Assembly (NCBI GenBank): GCA_035048815.1
Contig: JAUCBN010000023.1
Span: 7,385,501-7,449,500 of the forward strand
Direction: 5' to 3'
Origin: Abelmoschus esculentus
Lineage: Eukaryota > Streptophyta > Magnoliopsida > Malvales > Malvaceae
DNA length: 64,000 nt
The notes beneath the pieces are model-generated. The model did not search any database. It was given only the letters and a program-made list of their open reading frames with translations, and was not told the origin of the DNA. The position numbers were made by a program, and so were the translations under genes. How positions within the stretch are numbered: position 1 is the first letter of the stretch; the number at the start of each line of letters is the position of its first letter. This document shows positions 36,990 to 47,108 of this stretch, one piece after another.

Positions 36990-37990
36990 CGAGATATTTA
37001 TAGTTGATGAACCCTTTCCATTTGGACGAAGCACTGTCAAAATTATGGTCTATCCTTGCCAAGCTACAAGTTCTACCGAAGATAAGAATTTTCATTTGGA
37101 GAGTGGTACATGAGGCTCTACCAATGCGGGATCGAATGGGTGTTGCATTTGTCGAGGATGAGCTTTGTCTGATGTGTGGAAGTCTATCTTGGATGGCTTG
37201 AACACATCGGGAAAATTATTTTGAGAGATATGTTTGTAGGTTTGGTAGTTTTGCTTTGGAACATTTGGAACAGACGCAATGTTTTTGTTCATGAAAGGAT
37301 TCTCTGGCCAGATTTCATTATAGTTGATAATGCAAAAAATTATACAAGGAGTACAAAGATATTCAACCTGGGACATCAAACTAGTTTGAAGGCAAGTCAA
37401 ACTGATAGTAGATAGAAGAAACCGGACTCAGGATGTATTTCAATCACGGTCGACGGAATGTATCAGTCGAGTATGGATATATGTGCGATAGGAGTGCTTG
37501 CTCGTGACCATCATAGCTCAGTGTTGGTTGTCTGTGCTCGAATCTTTAATGAGACGGGTGCGACAGAAGTAATGGAATGTCACGCTTTCTATTCAGCATG
37601 TTTATTAGCCCTCAATCATGAATGGGATAAGCTTATAATTAAAGGGTGCAACCAATATGGTGAATGATCTATGTTCCGATGTGAATGGAAGATCGACGTT
37701 TGCTCTGAGGTTGGTAGAGACAAAGGACTTTGTATGTTGGCATCATCATCTTTTTGTGAGTTATGTTCCTCATACAGCAAATAAGACAGCTCATGAGTTG
37801 GCATATTGGGCGTTTGCAAAACGTTTATGTATTTCTTTTGAATCTGTTTGTCCATATTGTATTAAACAGATTATACTTGATGATGCAATTAATGGATAGT
37901 GGTGGGTACTCTTTCTCCCTTGGGGTCAACATTACCATTTAATGTTGATCGTAGAGGGGTTTCTAACGATACCCTTTTATTTAAAAAAAA
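36990..37990 (+). mobile_element. 5'-truncated LINE: zf-RVT and RNase H remnants
   Basis: Plus-strand pieces in shifting frames give LWSILAKLQVLPKIRIFIWR and HEALPMRDRM (zf-RVT), LLWNIWNRRNVFVHERI, then GVLARDHHSSVLVV, VMECHAFYSACLLALNHEWD and FVSYVPHTANKTAHELAYWA (RNase H of plant LINE ORF2). It ends near an A-rich tail (37978-37990). Frame changes at about 37195, 37415 and 37660 make it dead. It lies just downstream of the TCX gene in opposite orientation. Confidence 0.8.
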
Positions 37991-38384
37991 TACTCCTGAA
38001 AGAGCGTGAAACTTTTCCATTTCAATGATGAAATAATGTACATATAAACATTAAGAACATCGATGGTTGAGGCAAATGGCATCAATACTACAAGACTGTC
38101 TGCGTTTCTGTTGGATAAATTCTAAGCTACAAAACTCCACCAAGAATTATAAAAATTCCCCTATGTTTTTTGCTACAATTTAGAATGGATTAATGGAAGG
38201 GCAAGGTATGAGCTCAAGCCCTTAAGGCAGAAAACTGATAAATAATTCAAACATGGGAGAAATCAATTGGAGTACTGGTCGGTGTTAAGAATGATGTCCA
38301 CAGTCACTTTGATATTGCATCAAAGCCGAAGGTGGGGACTGGGGAATGAATGGTTGGTCGGAATAGTGCAGAGAAACTGTAATA

Positions 38385-41300
38385 TCATACCTTGGACTGA
38401 TTGTCAGCATTTAGGATCTTTACATCTGTTTTTTCGGTTTTTGATTTAGCATCCCCGTTTTCATGATGGGATGGACCTCCAGGGAGATTATTATTACCAG
38501 TGGTGACCACCACAGCAGTCATCGGAGATGTCTTGACTGAGGGTGGATTGACATTTTTTGTAGCTCCATTGGAAATGGATCCTTGTTGATTCCCCATCTC
38601 GGTTCTGGCCATTTCGGTTCCATTGCTTGGGGGAGCACTTGGACTACCTATCTCTGTTCTTGCTAATGACGAACATTGTGTTTCTGTTGTCAAAATAGAA
38701 AGGGATAGTTTCATCATTTCGAGTCGCTCTTTTTCGATATGCACAATATAATTAGTTATGAATCAAATTTTCAGAAAAGGGAAAGGGAAACTTGCCCTTT
38801 ATCTCTCCAAAAGTGATAAGCCTATTGAGACAATCTCGGAACTTTGTCAAAACAATTCTTTCCTGCTCTGCATAAATCTCGGTCATGCTTTGTCCATAAG
38901 GCAATTGTGAAGATGTGCTGCAGCCATGACCTATGTTCCTATTACGAGAAGCAGTGTCCATGAACATTGTATCTTGTTCATCACACATCAAGGCCAAAGT
39001 TCCCGGGGACATAGGCCTTCCCTTTGGCATATCAGCACCATCCAGGATGCATTCTTCAGGGCCAGCTCTATCAGCCTGATTAGCACTAGAACAATCATCA
39101 GTCATGGTTTTCTCGGCATCAGAATCCTTCTGGCTTTGCAGCCTGTCTTGAGTGGACAAGGCAAGGGAAGTTTCTCCAAGATCTTCTGTCAGTTCTTTGG
39201 TCAAAATTCTCTGATCTGAATGTACACAGAAATTTAAGGAAGACTATTAGATGAGGTGGTAAATCTATTAACCTCTTGTGACTCAAAAGTTAATTGCTAA
39301 AATTAAATTCAAGACAAAACAATAATTCTTTTAGTGGTATTAAGTGTCCAACTATAGTTTCTTACGGGCAAAGAATGGTCTAATGCACAAGAGTATTTAT
39401 GGAAACAACAGCAGTTCCAATATTTAAAACAGTTTTAACATATTATTGGTTGACAAATCAAGTCCAACCTTAAACACCGATATTATGTATTCATCTGAAA
39501 GAAAACCGTATATAGTAGAACATCTATAAATTAATACTCAATAAATTAATAGCATCTCTAAATTAGCATCTCTAAATTAGGAAGAGATAAATTAATAGCA
39601 TCTCAATAAACTAATAATTTTCTTCAAGAAAATTGCCAATGCCATATTTGCCAATAACCTCAAACCACTTGAGCCTAAAGTCTAAATTAATAATTTTGAT
39701 AAAATTAATAACATAATAATTTTCTTGAAGACCCTTATATAAATTTATGGTCTCTTCAGTATTATAAATTAATAATTTTATAAAATTATAAATATAACTA
39801 AGGCAACTTAGTAAACTATGATTCTACTATTGTTTGTTTCTTTTTTAAATTTAAATCTAGCTATATTTTATCTCTAGTTTTTCTTACTACATCCAAAAGT
39901 TCTTGTGTTGCATTCTCATACTGTAATAAAAATTCTGAATAGTTGTTACTATTATGAGTGCTTCCTTCCACGTAATTGGTTACAAAGACATTGTATCATC
40001 TTCAGTTTCATCCTCAATAGGATTTTTAATAATACTACCTACAATTTCTTCTAAACTTTAGACCTCTAAACATATATCATTTTCACAGTAATCCAATAAG
40101 CGATTGATATCTATTTTGTTAATTTATCAATTAATTAATACCTTTTTAAATTAATAAAATTATGTAGTCCTGACATTATTACTTTACAGAGATTCTTCGT
40201 GAAGGAAAAAACGTTGAACCATTAATCTTTTCTTGAACAAGTACAAGCACAGAATTTCAATATATCACAATATAAAATTTTTCTATGAACTGCTACAGAT
40301 GAACACAAGGCAAAGCAAGTATAAGTTGATCATCATGCATGATAATACTCACTGTTTAAGCACTAAACAAGACAGGATTACACACTAAAAGTTCAGACTT
40401 CAGACCAGTTATTTGAAATGGTTTACCATTTACCTGACAGTGTTTTGGCAGCTTCTCCCGATAGAACTACCAAAACAGAGCACAGCTCCTTCAAGTCCTG
40501 CTTTTGAATAATGTCAGCTAACAGAGACCTTCCACCAAAATGCTAAAGTTAGTTTCATGAACAATCAGACTACATATATCTTTTAATCAAGACTCTCCAT
40601 TTAGGAGCGAACTTTTCGATTGAGTCAAATCAAGTAAAAAAAATGAGTTATTTAAATTGGCACGTCATATTTTACAACTTAAATCTTATTTGAATTTTTT
40701 TCGATTTAAGCCGAGTTTATAAATTTCAAGTCAAGTTTTTTAAATTCCTATACAAATTTAATTGTAATTATTTGTTGTGTTATAGTACAATTTGATTCCA
40801 ATTTAAACGTCTTTCTCTAATCATATAAGATCTCTATATATATTTCTTCATAATTTTTCATATGTGGTAGGTGTTTCTTCAATTTTTTATATTGGTATAT
40901 ATATCAAGAAAAATTAAGGAACTCGACTTAAACTTAAAAATCAATCTATTAATTACTAAATTTTTTGAGTTATTCGAATTTCCATTTTATAAATCAAACT
41001 TTATTTGAAATTTTTTCGGGTTGAGTCGAGTTTATGAAATTTTAAGTCAAGACAAGTCAAGTCTTTTTGCCTCGAGTCAAGTCAAAAAATTCTTTTTTTT
41101 TCAAATCAAGTTTTGCTCACCCCATTCTCCATTTACCTATATGTAAATTTTGAAGGGCCCACTGCAGCAGTTGTATTAGCACGAGAAACTGGTAGAGAAG
41201 ACAGGGAAGAGGAGGGTGCTGAAGCTCTGATATAATGTGGCTGGTTAACAATGAAAAAAGAAGTAGCAAATGTCAATTCAGAGAGCATAACTAAAAGTAA

Positions 41301-44300
41301 TTCTGTGGAATGTTTTATGGTAACAAGTGAAGCACAAATATTGAAGCAAGAGAAGATTAGCTGACACAGTAAAGTGTCAACAAATATTAATGGATAAGAC
41401 GTTTTACCTGAGGACCGCTTCCAAGCCTCGGAAAAGATGGATACTTGGAGGTTGACCCAAAGAACAGTTCCTGACCTTTTCTCTTTTTAGAGACCGGGGT
41501 GGATGCATAACCAGAGGACCCAATAGCTCCAGTTATGGCAGCATTTGCTGCCAGCTGAATATATGCCATATTGTTGGCATGGTCACCTTGAAATAGAGCC
41601 TGCCTCTCTTCACTTCCCTCAAAATTTTTGCAGTCCAGGCATTTGCAGTTTTCGGAGCAAAGAATATTGGCTTGGAAACATTCACAATACTTTTTAAGGC
41701 ACCCAGATTTCTTACAATGGCATCCTTTGTTGTGCTTTCCCAAAATTAAAACTTCCCCAGCCTCTTCCTAAATATAATTCAAAACTAGTTACTATGAGAA
41801 TGCCGATTGCAGCAAGCTCTATCAAATGACGACATTTATGCTAAACTTTGAATTTTATATTTTTCTAATATAATTTTTAAAGAGGGAAAGGATTCCTCTC
41901 ACACCACTATTTAGAAAGTACTAAAAATTTCCACTACTTTACCCAAGGGTGAGTAATACACTTCCAACTAAATATATTGCAGAAATTTTAATTATTTTAA
42001 ATTAAAACGAAGATAAATGAAAGTTAATTGAAAAGGAAAAATCAATAGGATAAATATTAAGCTTGGATTTGGTTGAAACTTGAAAGTGTATTACTCACCC
42101 TTGAATTTCACTACTTTTTTAAGTAGTGAAAAGGATATTTTCAACTAAGTGCAAAAATCAAGTGTAGCCATACATTTAAATAGAAGAATACAATTTGAAA
42201 GGTTCTTTATATTCCAAAAGGCTCATCAATGAGTGAAGGCTACAAAATCCATTACCCTAGCTACTTAGCTAGCCATTTTAATGGAGCCATATGCACATTG
42301 GTATCTCCATGATAAAAGTTAGCTAAGATAATTTATGGTTTTTTGTTGGATCAATATTGATCAGCAAGATAAAATGTGAACTAAAATAAAATAGAAGTCC
42401 AGCCAGCATACCCTGCTATCCCGTGTGCCATGCGGGCTGCTTGCAATTTTTGGTCTGAATGCATTTGGATTGCGCTCCAAAGTTGCTTCAATAGCATCAT
42501 GTCTTGCAGTTTCATTCTCAACATTGTTATAACAATTAACGCAGTTGCACCCATCACAATATATGCCAGATGCAAAGCACTCACAGTACCTGGTCAAGGT
42601 ATTGCAAAATTAACTTTCTATATCTTATACCATCAAACAAATTTATTACATTTCATATAAAAAATGTCTTACGGAAAAATCATACACCAGAACGACTTGG
42701 GAAAACAAATAGTACTACAGTACCATCTAAAACGTCCATGTAAAAATGGCTTACAGACAGTTGCATGTAAGCAAGAAAATCAGTTTCTTATCTTGAACAC
42801 GAAACAAATTGAATGTCTATTGTCTAATGCATACAGAATCTATAATTACATGACTAAAAGGGCCCAATGTAGACAAGCTTGTAAGAAATTTGTTACCAAC
42901 CAATAAGTAAAATAATGACAACAGCTGTTATGAAGACATCCAGAGTTGAGCAGCACTGAGTCGTGGAAGAATTCATTATGCCAAAAGAGCATAAAAAGTC
43001 AATGTACTTACAGTTTCAGACACCGAGAATGTTTACAGTTACACTGCTTCTGCTTCTTTGGAGTGCCATCTTTTAGTTCATTTGGTCTTGGTTTTGTTTT
43101 GGGGGATTCTGGCTTTCTGAAGTGAACAAGAAATAAAGAAAAAACATAAAGCTAAAGAACAGATAACTAGCTTCCTTATTAAGAATTTATTTAAAAAAAA
43201 ACTTTTATATTTTAAAGAAATCCTGCTGTTCATTGAACCACTAACACCCGCCAGTTATTTAAACTATGTATGTTTTCATAAAATATATTCCATAAATGTC
43301 AAACACATTATTGGTAAGGGTGTAAGAACAACAGAAAGAAAAATTAAAAGATAATAAAACAAGTTCCGTTGCAATTAAAAGGTAAGAAAGGGGAAAGTTG
43401 ACCAATATGGTAATGTCCAAGAAACAAAATGGCACATCCTAGCACTACACTAGATTCTAGACATAAATAATGGAAAAGAATCAGCAAAGAGCCTAAGAAT
43501 CAATACCAATTTTTGGTTGCTAACATGTCACGCAGGACAATTTGGTTAGATGGGAAGTCCGGGTGCCAATTCTCCCTAACAACAATACTTTTTGTGGCAG
43601 TGCTCCTGAACAGAAGCTATCCAATCCTCCTGTGCTCCAGCACTCCAGACAGTGACAGAGCTAGGATTGAATACCGAGGGAGGCTAAAAAGCCTAGGGAC
43701 CGAAGAAGTATTTAAACTAAAAATATAATTAAACAAACGGTTTTTGGGGTGGGGGTGGGGGGAGGGAAGGGCCCCTCCCATCCCAATATCTATTTGGCTC
43801 GGTCCATGACTCCAGATCAACAATTCTTTACTCCTCCAGCACTTAAGTGCATCAACACTCTAGACCTTCAGTGTTTCAGCACTCCACTGCTCTAGGGCTC
43901 CAAGAGTTTGTTGCTTCAGTGCTACAAAGCAGTGCTCTAGCACTCTACTCTTCCAACACTGCAATGTTTCATTTCCTAGCAGTGTAGAAACATAAACAAG
44001 ATATGTAGTGTACTAGTGTGGTACATAACCACTGCATGAAGAGCAGTGGAGCTAACCTGGAATCAGTGGCAGGATTTTTTAGTTTACTTCACAATTGGGA
44101 TTTTCTGAGAATGCCTCAAGTGGAGATTGTTAAGAAACCTCGCCTTAACTTTTTTTTTTATTTCTTTCTGTATGCAACTTTCTCTCTACAATATTCTAAT
44201 CACACACTTCTTTATCTTTCCATGTCACTTTTTTCCTTAATTGCCAGCATTTGTTCTTCAAATTCTACTCCAAACTTCCTCTTTGCCATCTTTGACGCCA

Positions 44301-45163
44301 TTCTAGATTACTAGTTTGGATAATTCTCTCACCCTATCAAAAGAAACCCTCTACAGAAGCTATATAAGGCGAAAGATAAAGCTCAGAGAAAACCAATTTC
44401 CCCAAAAATCAATTGATTCATACCTCAATTCAAAAACAAAGTTTGGTGAAAAAATCAAAGGGGAAAAAAGGAAATTGATTTGAAGGAGAAACAGATGCAA
44501 AAACACCAATTAACCTCCAAATGATCAATTCACAAAAGAAACTCCAATATTCAGTTAAAGCAAAAAACACGAACTTTCCTAAAATCGTATGTCCTACGGG
44601 AAAAAAATAGAATTTGATGCAAACATAGCTGTGATTATAGAGTTAGTGTTGAAGCATTTGACAAAAATTGTTAATCCGGACAGGAAATGTGGGGATACTG
44701 TAACTAAGAGCTCCTTACTATGTACACTATCAGATATGAAAAGAAACACGAACTTAAATTTTGTCAAACACGAACTAAATCACTAATCCAAAGATCAAAC
44801 ACCAAAAAAAATAATAATTACAACAAACTAAAAGAAAAATCAAAATATTTTTATCTGAAAAGCTTACACAGCTCTGCTTGAGACAGTAGTAAGAGGAGGT
44901 TGCGCAGCGACAACAGGGGTGGTAGCCACTACCAGCGGCTTTATCAGTTGGTGCTGTTGTTGCACAGTAATTGCAGCCGAAGACGATGACACACCTACCC
45001 TTTGGGTGGATTGCGGGTGTCCCGGCAAATTCACACCTCCAGAAGAAAATCCGCCAAAACCGGCAGTGAAATCGAGCTGCCTTGCTAGCTTCTTCGCTTG
45101 AAAATCCGCCGTATCTGATTGCAATTTTTTTGGCGGGATTTCACCTCCTTCTTCTTCCCCCAT
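38385..45163 (-). CDS. Tesmin/TSO1-like CXC (CRC) DNA-binding protein, TCX5/6-like
   Basis: CXC/CPP proteins bind DNA through paired cysteine-rich domains and act with MuvB/DREAM-type complexes in cell-cycle and developmental repression. Eight exons, 45163-44868, 43116-43012, 42589-42412, 41767-41408, 41240-41137, 40528-40434, 39215-38796 and 38683-38385, keep frame for 618 residues. The first CXC domain is about 121-162 (CNCKHSRCLKLYCECFASGI), the linker has RNPNAFRPKI, and the second is about 207-247 (GCHCKKSGCLKKYCECFQAN). FTYRSLLADIIQ follows. Intron 7 appears to be GC-AG. The final TGA directly follows a possible donor (AAG|GTATGA), so a further small exon is conceivable. Introns 1, 3, 5 and 6 hold transposons; all exons are intact. 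Confidence 0.92.
39514..40201 (-). mobile_element. Emigrant/Lemi-like pogo element in TCX intron 6
   Basis: The left end AGTAGAACATCTATAAATTA is the recalled Emigrant/Lemi terminus. The right end TTACTTTACAGAGATTCTTC is its diverged inverse. On the minus strand the middle reads EEIVGSIIKNPIEDETEDDT, then PITWKEALIIVTTIQNF, resembling the C-terminal tail of plant pogo/jerky-type transposases, with stops. It is therefore a deletion derivative that kept a scrap of transposase. Confidence 0.65.
40604..41125 (-). mobile_element. MULE-like MITE, family R2, copy 2, in TCX intron 5
   Basis: Inverse orientation to 14491-15127. The right end is GTTTTGCTCACCCC; the left end GGAGCGAACTTTTCGATT is a diverged inverse. 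It is flanked by a perfect 10-bp duplication TCTCCATTTA at 40594-40603 and 41126-41135, as expected for Mutator-like elements. The second duplication overlaps the intron 5 donor. Confidence 0.85.
41905..42128. mobile_element. MITE with long inverted ends in TCX intron 3
   Basis: The ends CACTATTTAGAAAGTACTAA and (reverse complement of the right side) CACTACTTAAAAAAGTAGTG pair, as do the inner blocks AAGGGTGAGTAATACACTT on both sides, giving inverted repeats of about 60 bp around an AT-rich loop. Flanking AAAGGAT may be a target duplication. CACTA-like ends lack a matching 3-bp duplication, so the superfamily is open. Confidence 0.7.
43595..43990. repeat. Degenerate CAGCACTCCA-type minisatellite in TCX intron 1
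   Basis: Repeated short units such as CTCCAGCACTCCAG, TTTCAGCACTCCACTGCTCT and AGTGCTCTAGCACTCTACTC, roughly 10-20 bp each and imperfect. Interrupted by the MITE at 43649-43807. Confidence 0.55.
43649..43807. mobile_element. Small hAT-like MITE carrying a G-quadruplex motif
   Basis: Flanked by CACTCCAG (43641-43648) and GACTCCAG (43808-43815), an 8-bp duplication with one mismatch. The termini ACAGTGACAGAGCTAGG and, inverted, CATGGACCGAGCCAAAT are partly complementary. Inside, at 43746-43771, five G tracts separated by one or two bases fit a strong G-quadruplex on the plus strand, C-rich in the TCX transcript. Confidence 0.55.
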
Positions 45164-46360
45164 CAAATTTCAATTCCAACTCCCCCTTAAATTAAAAAAT
45201 AAAAACACCACACAGCCACAGCTTAAAAATCCACCAAATAATCTCACAAATTGCCTTCAATCAACTCCAATTCAGCCACTTTTAGGTGCAAATTCTAATT
45301 TACAATCTCAAAACCTCAAATTAATAAAATAACCTCGATTCCCCCAAGCTCGACATTTCCACCATGAACTTCCAAAAATTCGAGAAGATAGAGAATCCGA
45401 TGGATGCATAGAGGGAAATAGAAACCAAAGAACACTACAGAGAGCAATATAAGAGTTAGGGTTTTAAAGCATTGATTTTAGAAGAAGGGAAAAGAGAAGC
45501 GAAAGGAACTTTTTTTATTTGTTTTTGTTTTTCTGTTTCTTCTGCTCTTCTTCCTTCGTTTCTCCTCCCTCTCTCTTGCAAAGTGTTTGAAATTTCAATT
45601 TCCTTTTATTTTTGGGTCAATTGGATGGTGAAGATTTGTGTGGGATTGAGATCCAACGGTTCATGTTAAAAGAATGAATCAGACGGGTAAAATTCATAGG
45701 TGTGAGTATGGAGCGTTGCTGAACGTTGGATCAGAATAAGTAGAGTACATCTCAGGTCACTTAAATTTGGGTTCAATAACAAACAGGTAACTTTTCTTAT
45801 AAAAGTTACAAATAAACCACTCAATTAAAAAATTATTACAAACAAGTAACTTTTCTTTTAATGCAGAATGGTATAATAAAAATTTTAATCCCAAAACTTG
45901 CATAACCTATCAATTTGATTACAATTCAAAACAATTAAATAATTTAACTTCTAATATTTAAATTTTGATCTTTAGTCGTTTCCTAAATTATTTATTTTTT
46001 TCCAAGGATGTTATATTATTTTCATAAATCATTTATTCTTATCCAAAAATATTATATTACTTTCGTGATATAATAAATTTAATAGCAATTTGTTATTTAT
46101 TATAAAATACAATTATCAAAATAATGATTTGATGGATTATCTGCTTTAACAATATCGTAAGAAAAATACTAATTGAATAATTGAATTTATTAAATTAAAA
46201 TAAAATTTATAACTATATGTCATCTGAAGGCCGAAAATGATATGTTATTAACAATTCGTTAATTGAGTCACATGTTTCTAATTTTTAGGAAGAAAAGAGA
46301 CATTTATTATAAAACCTATAATTAGATGACCTTGGGTGTAATTTACCCTCCGAGGTTTTC
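45164..46360. other. TCX promoter/leader and intergenic DNA
   Basis: The first 200-300 bp upstream of the ATG are C/T-rich on the minus strand and likely 5' UTR and promoter. Beyond is AT-rich DNA with nothing recognised. Confidence 0.5.
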
Positions 46361-46364
46361 CACA

Positions 46365-46915
46365 AGAGCCACGTCGTTTGGTCCTCTTCAATCAGCATCA
46401 TCCTCCACTCTGATTTGGAAATGCATCGGTTTGTTGTGACACATTTTGCATATTTTCTACATGTTAACCACCAACCTTATGTCGCTTCTATACCAACTGC
46501 CACTGCTTGGAAGCCGCCACCTCCAAGAATGTTGAAATTAAATTTGGATGGTTCTTTTGATCGGAATCCAGGATCCGGTGGTCTAGGTGGTGTTGCACGA
46601 GACTCGACAGGTGATTTCGTTGCTGGTATACATCGGTTTATCCCGAAGCTTTGGTGTGTTTAGCTGCAATTCAGCTGTCATGTGCTCAGGGCTGTACTTT
46701 GATGATCGAGGAATACTCTAGTTCCATGATCACTCGTGCTTCTTCGACAGTCCCTGATTATCGTGCAACCGAGTGCAACGACAGTGTTGTCATCGAAGCT
46801 GATGCAGAATGGTTGGTTACGCCACCTGCTTTTGTGCAGCACTTGTTTCCTGCAATTTCTCTTCATTTCACTCTTCAAGCTTGTCCATGATTTTCATTTC
46901 AAGACACAAGCCCCT
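46365..46915 (+). mobile_element. LINE RNase H remnant
   Basis: A plus-strand frame reads WKPPPPRMLKLNLDGSF and NPGSGGLGGVARDSTGDFVA, the RVT_3/RNase H start found at the end of plant LINE ORF2. After a frame change near 46650 weaker traces remain (AAIQLSCAQGC). Short, shifted and inactive. Its tail abuts the 3' side of the CDKF-like gene. Confidence 0.7.
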
Positions 46916-47108
46916 TGAGTAATCCATTCTTTTGGAGTTTTACACACAGTAATTACAAATTCAAGTTCTGTCAAACATAAAGCTAACAAGTCCCACCAGA
47001 ATCATGATTTTCATCTCTAATTTTGGGTTTTAGCTTCTTGAATTATACCTCAAACAAAACGGAACATATAATATAAGCAGTCACTATATACCTCAATGCA
47101 GAGCAAGC

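Noticed and set aside
41905..42128. Called as a CACTA element from its CACTA ends
   Set aside because: The flanking trinucleotides differ (CAC versus AAA) and no GGCGTTT-like subterminal array is present, so only a generic MITE call is made.
42664..42906. 80-codon plus ORF in TCX intron 2
   Set aside because: Intronic, antisense, no family match.
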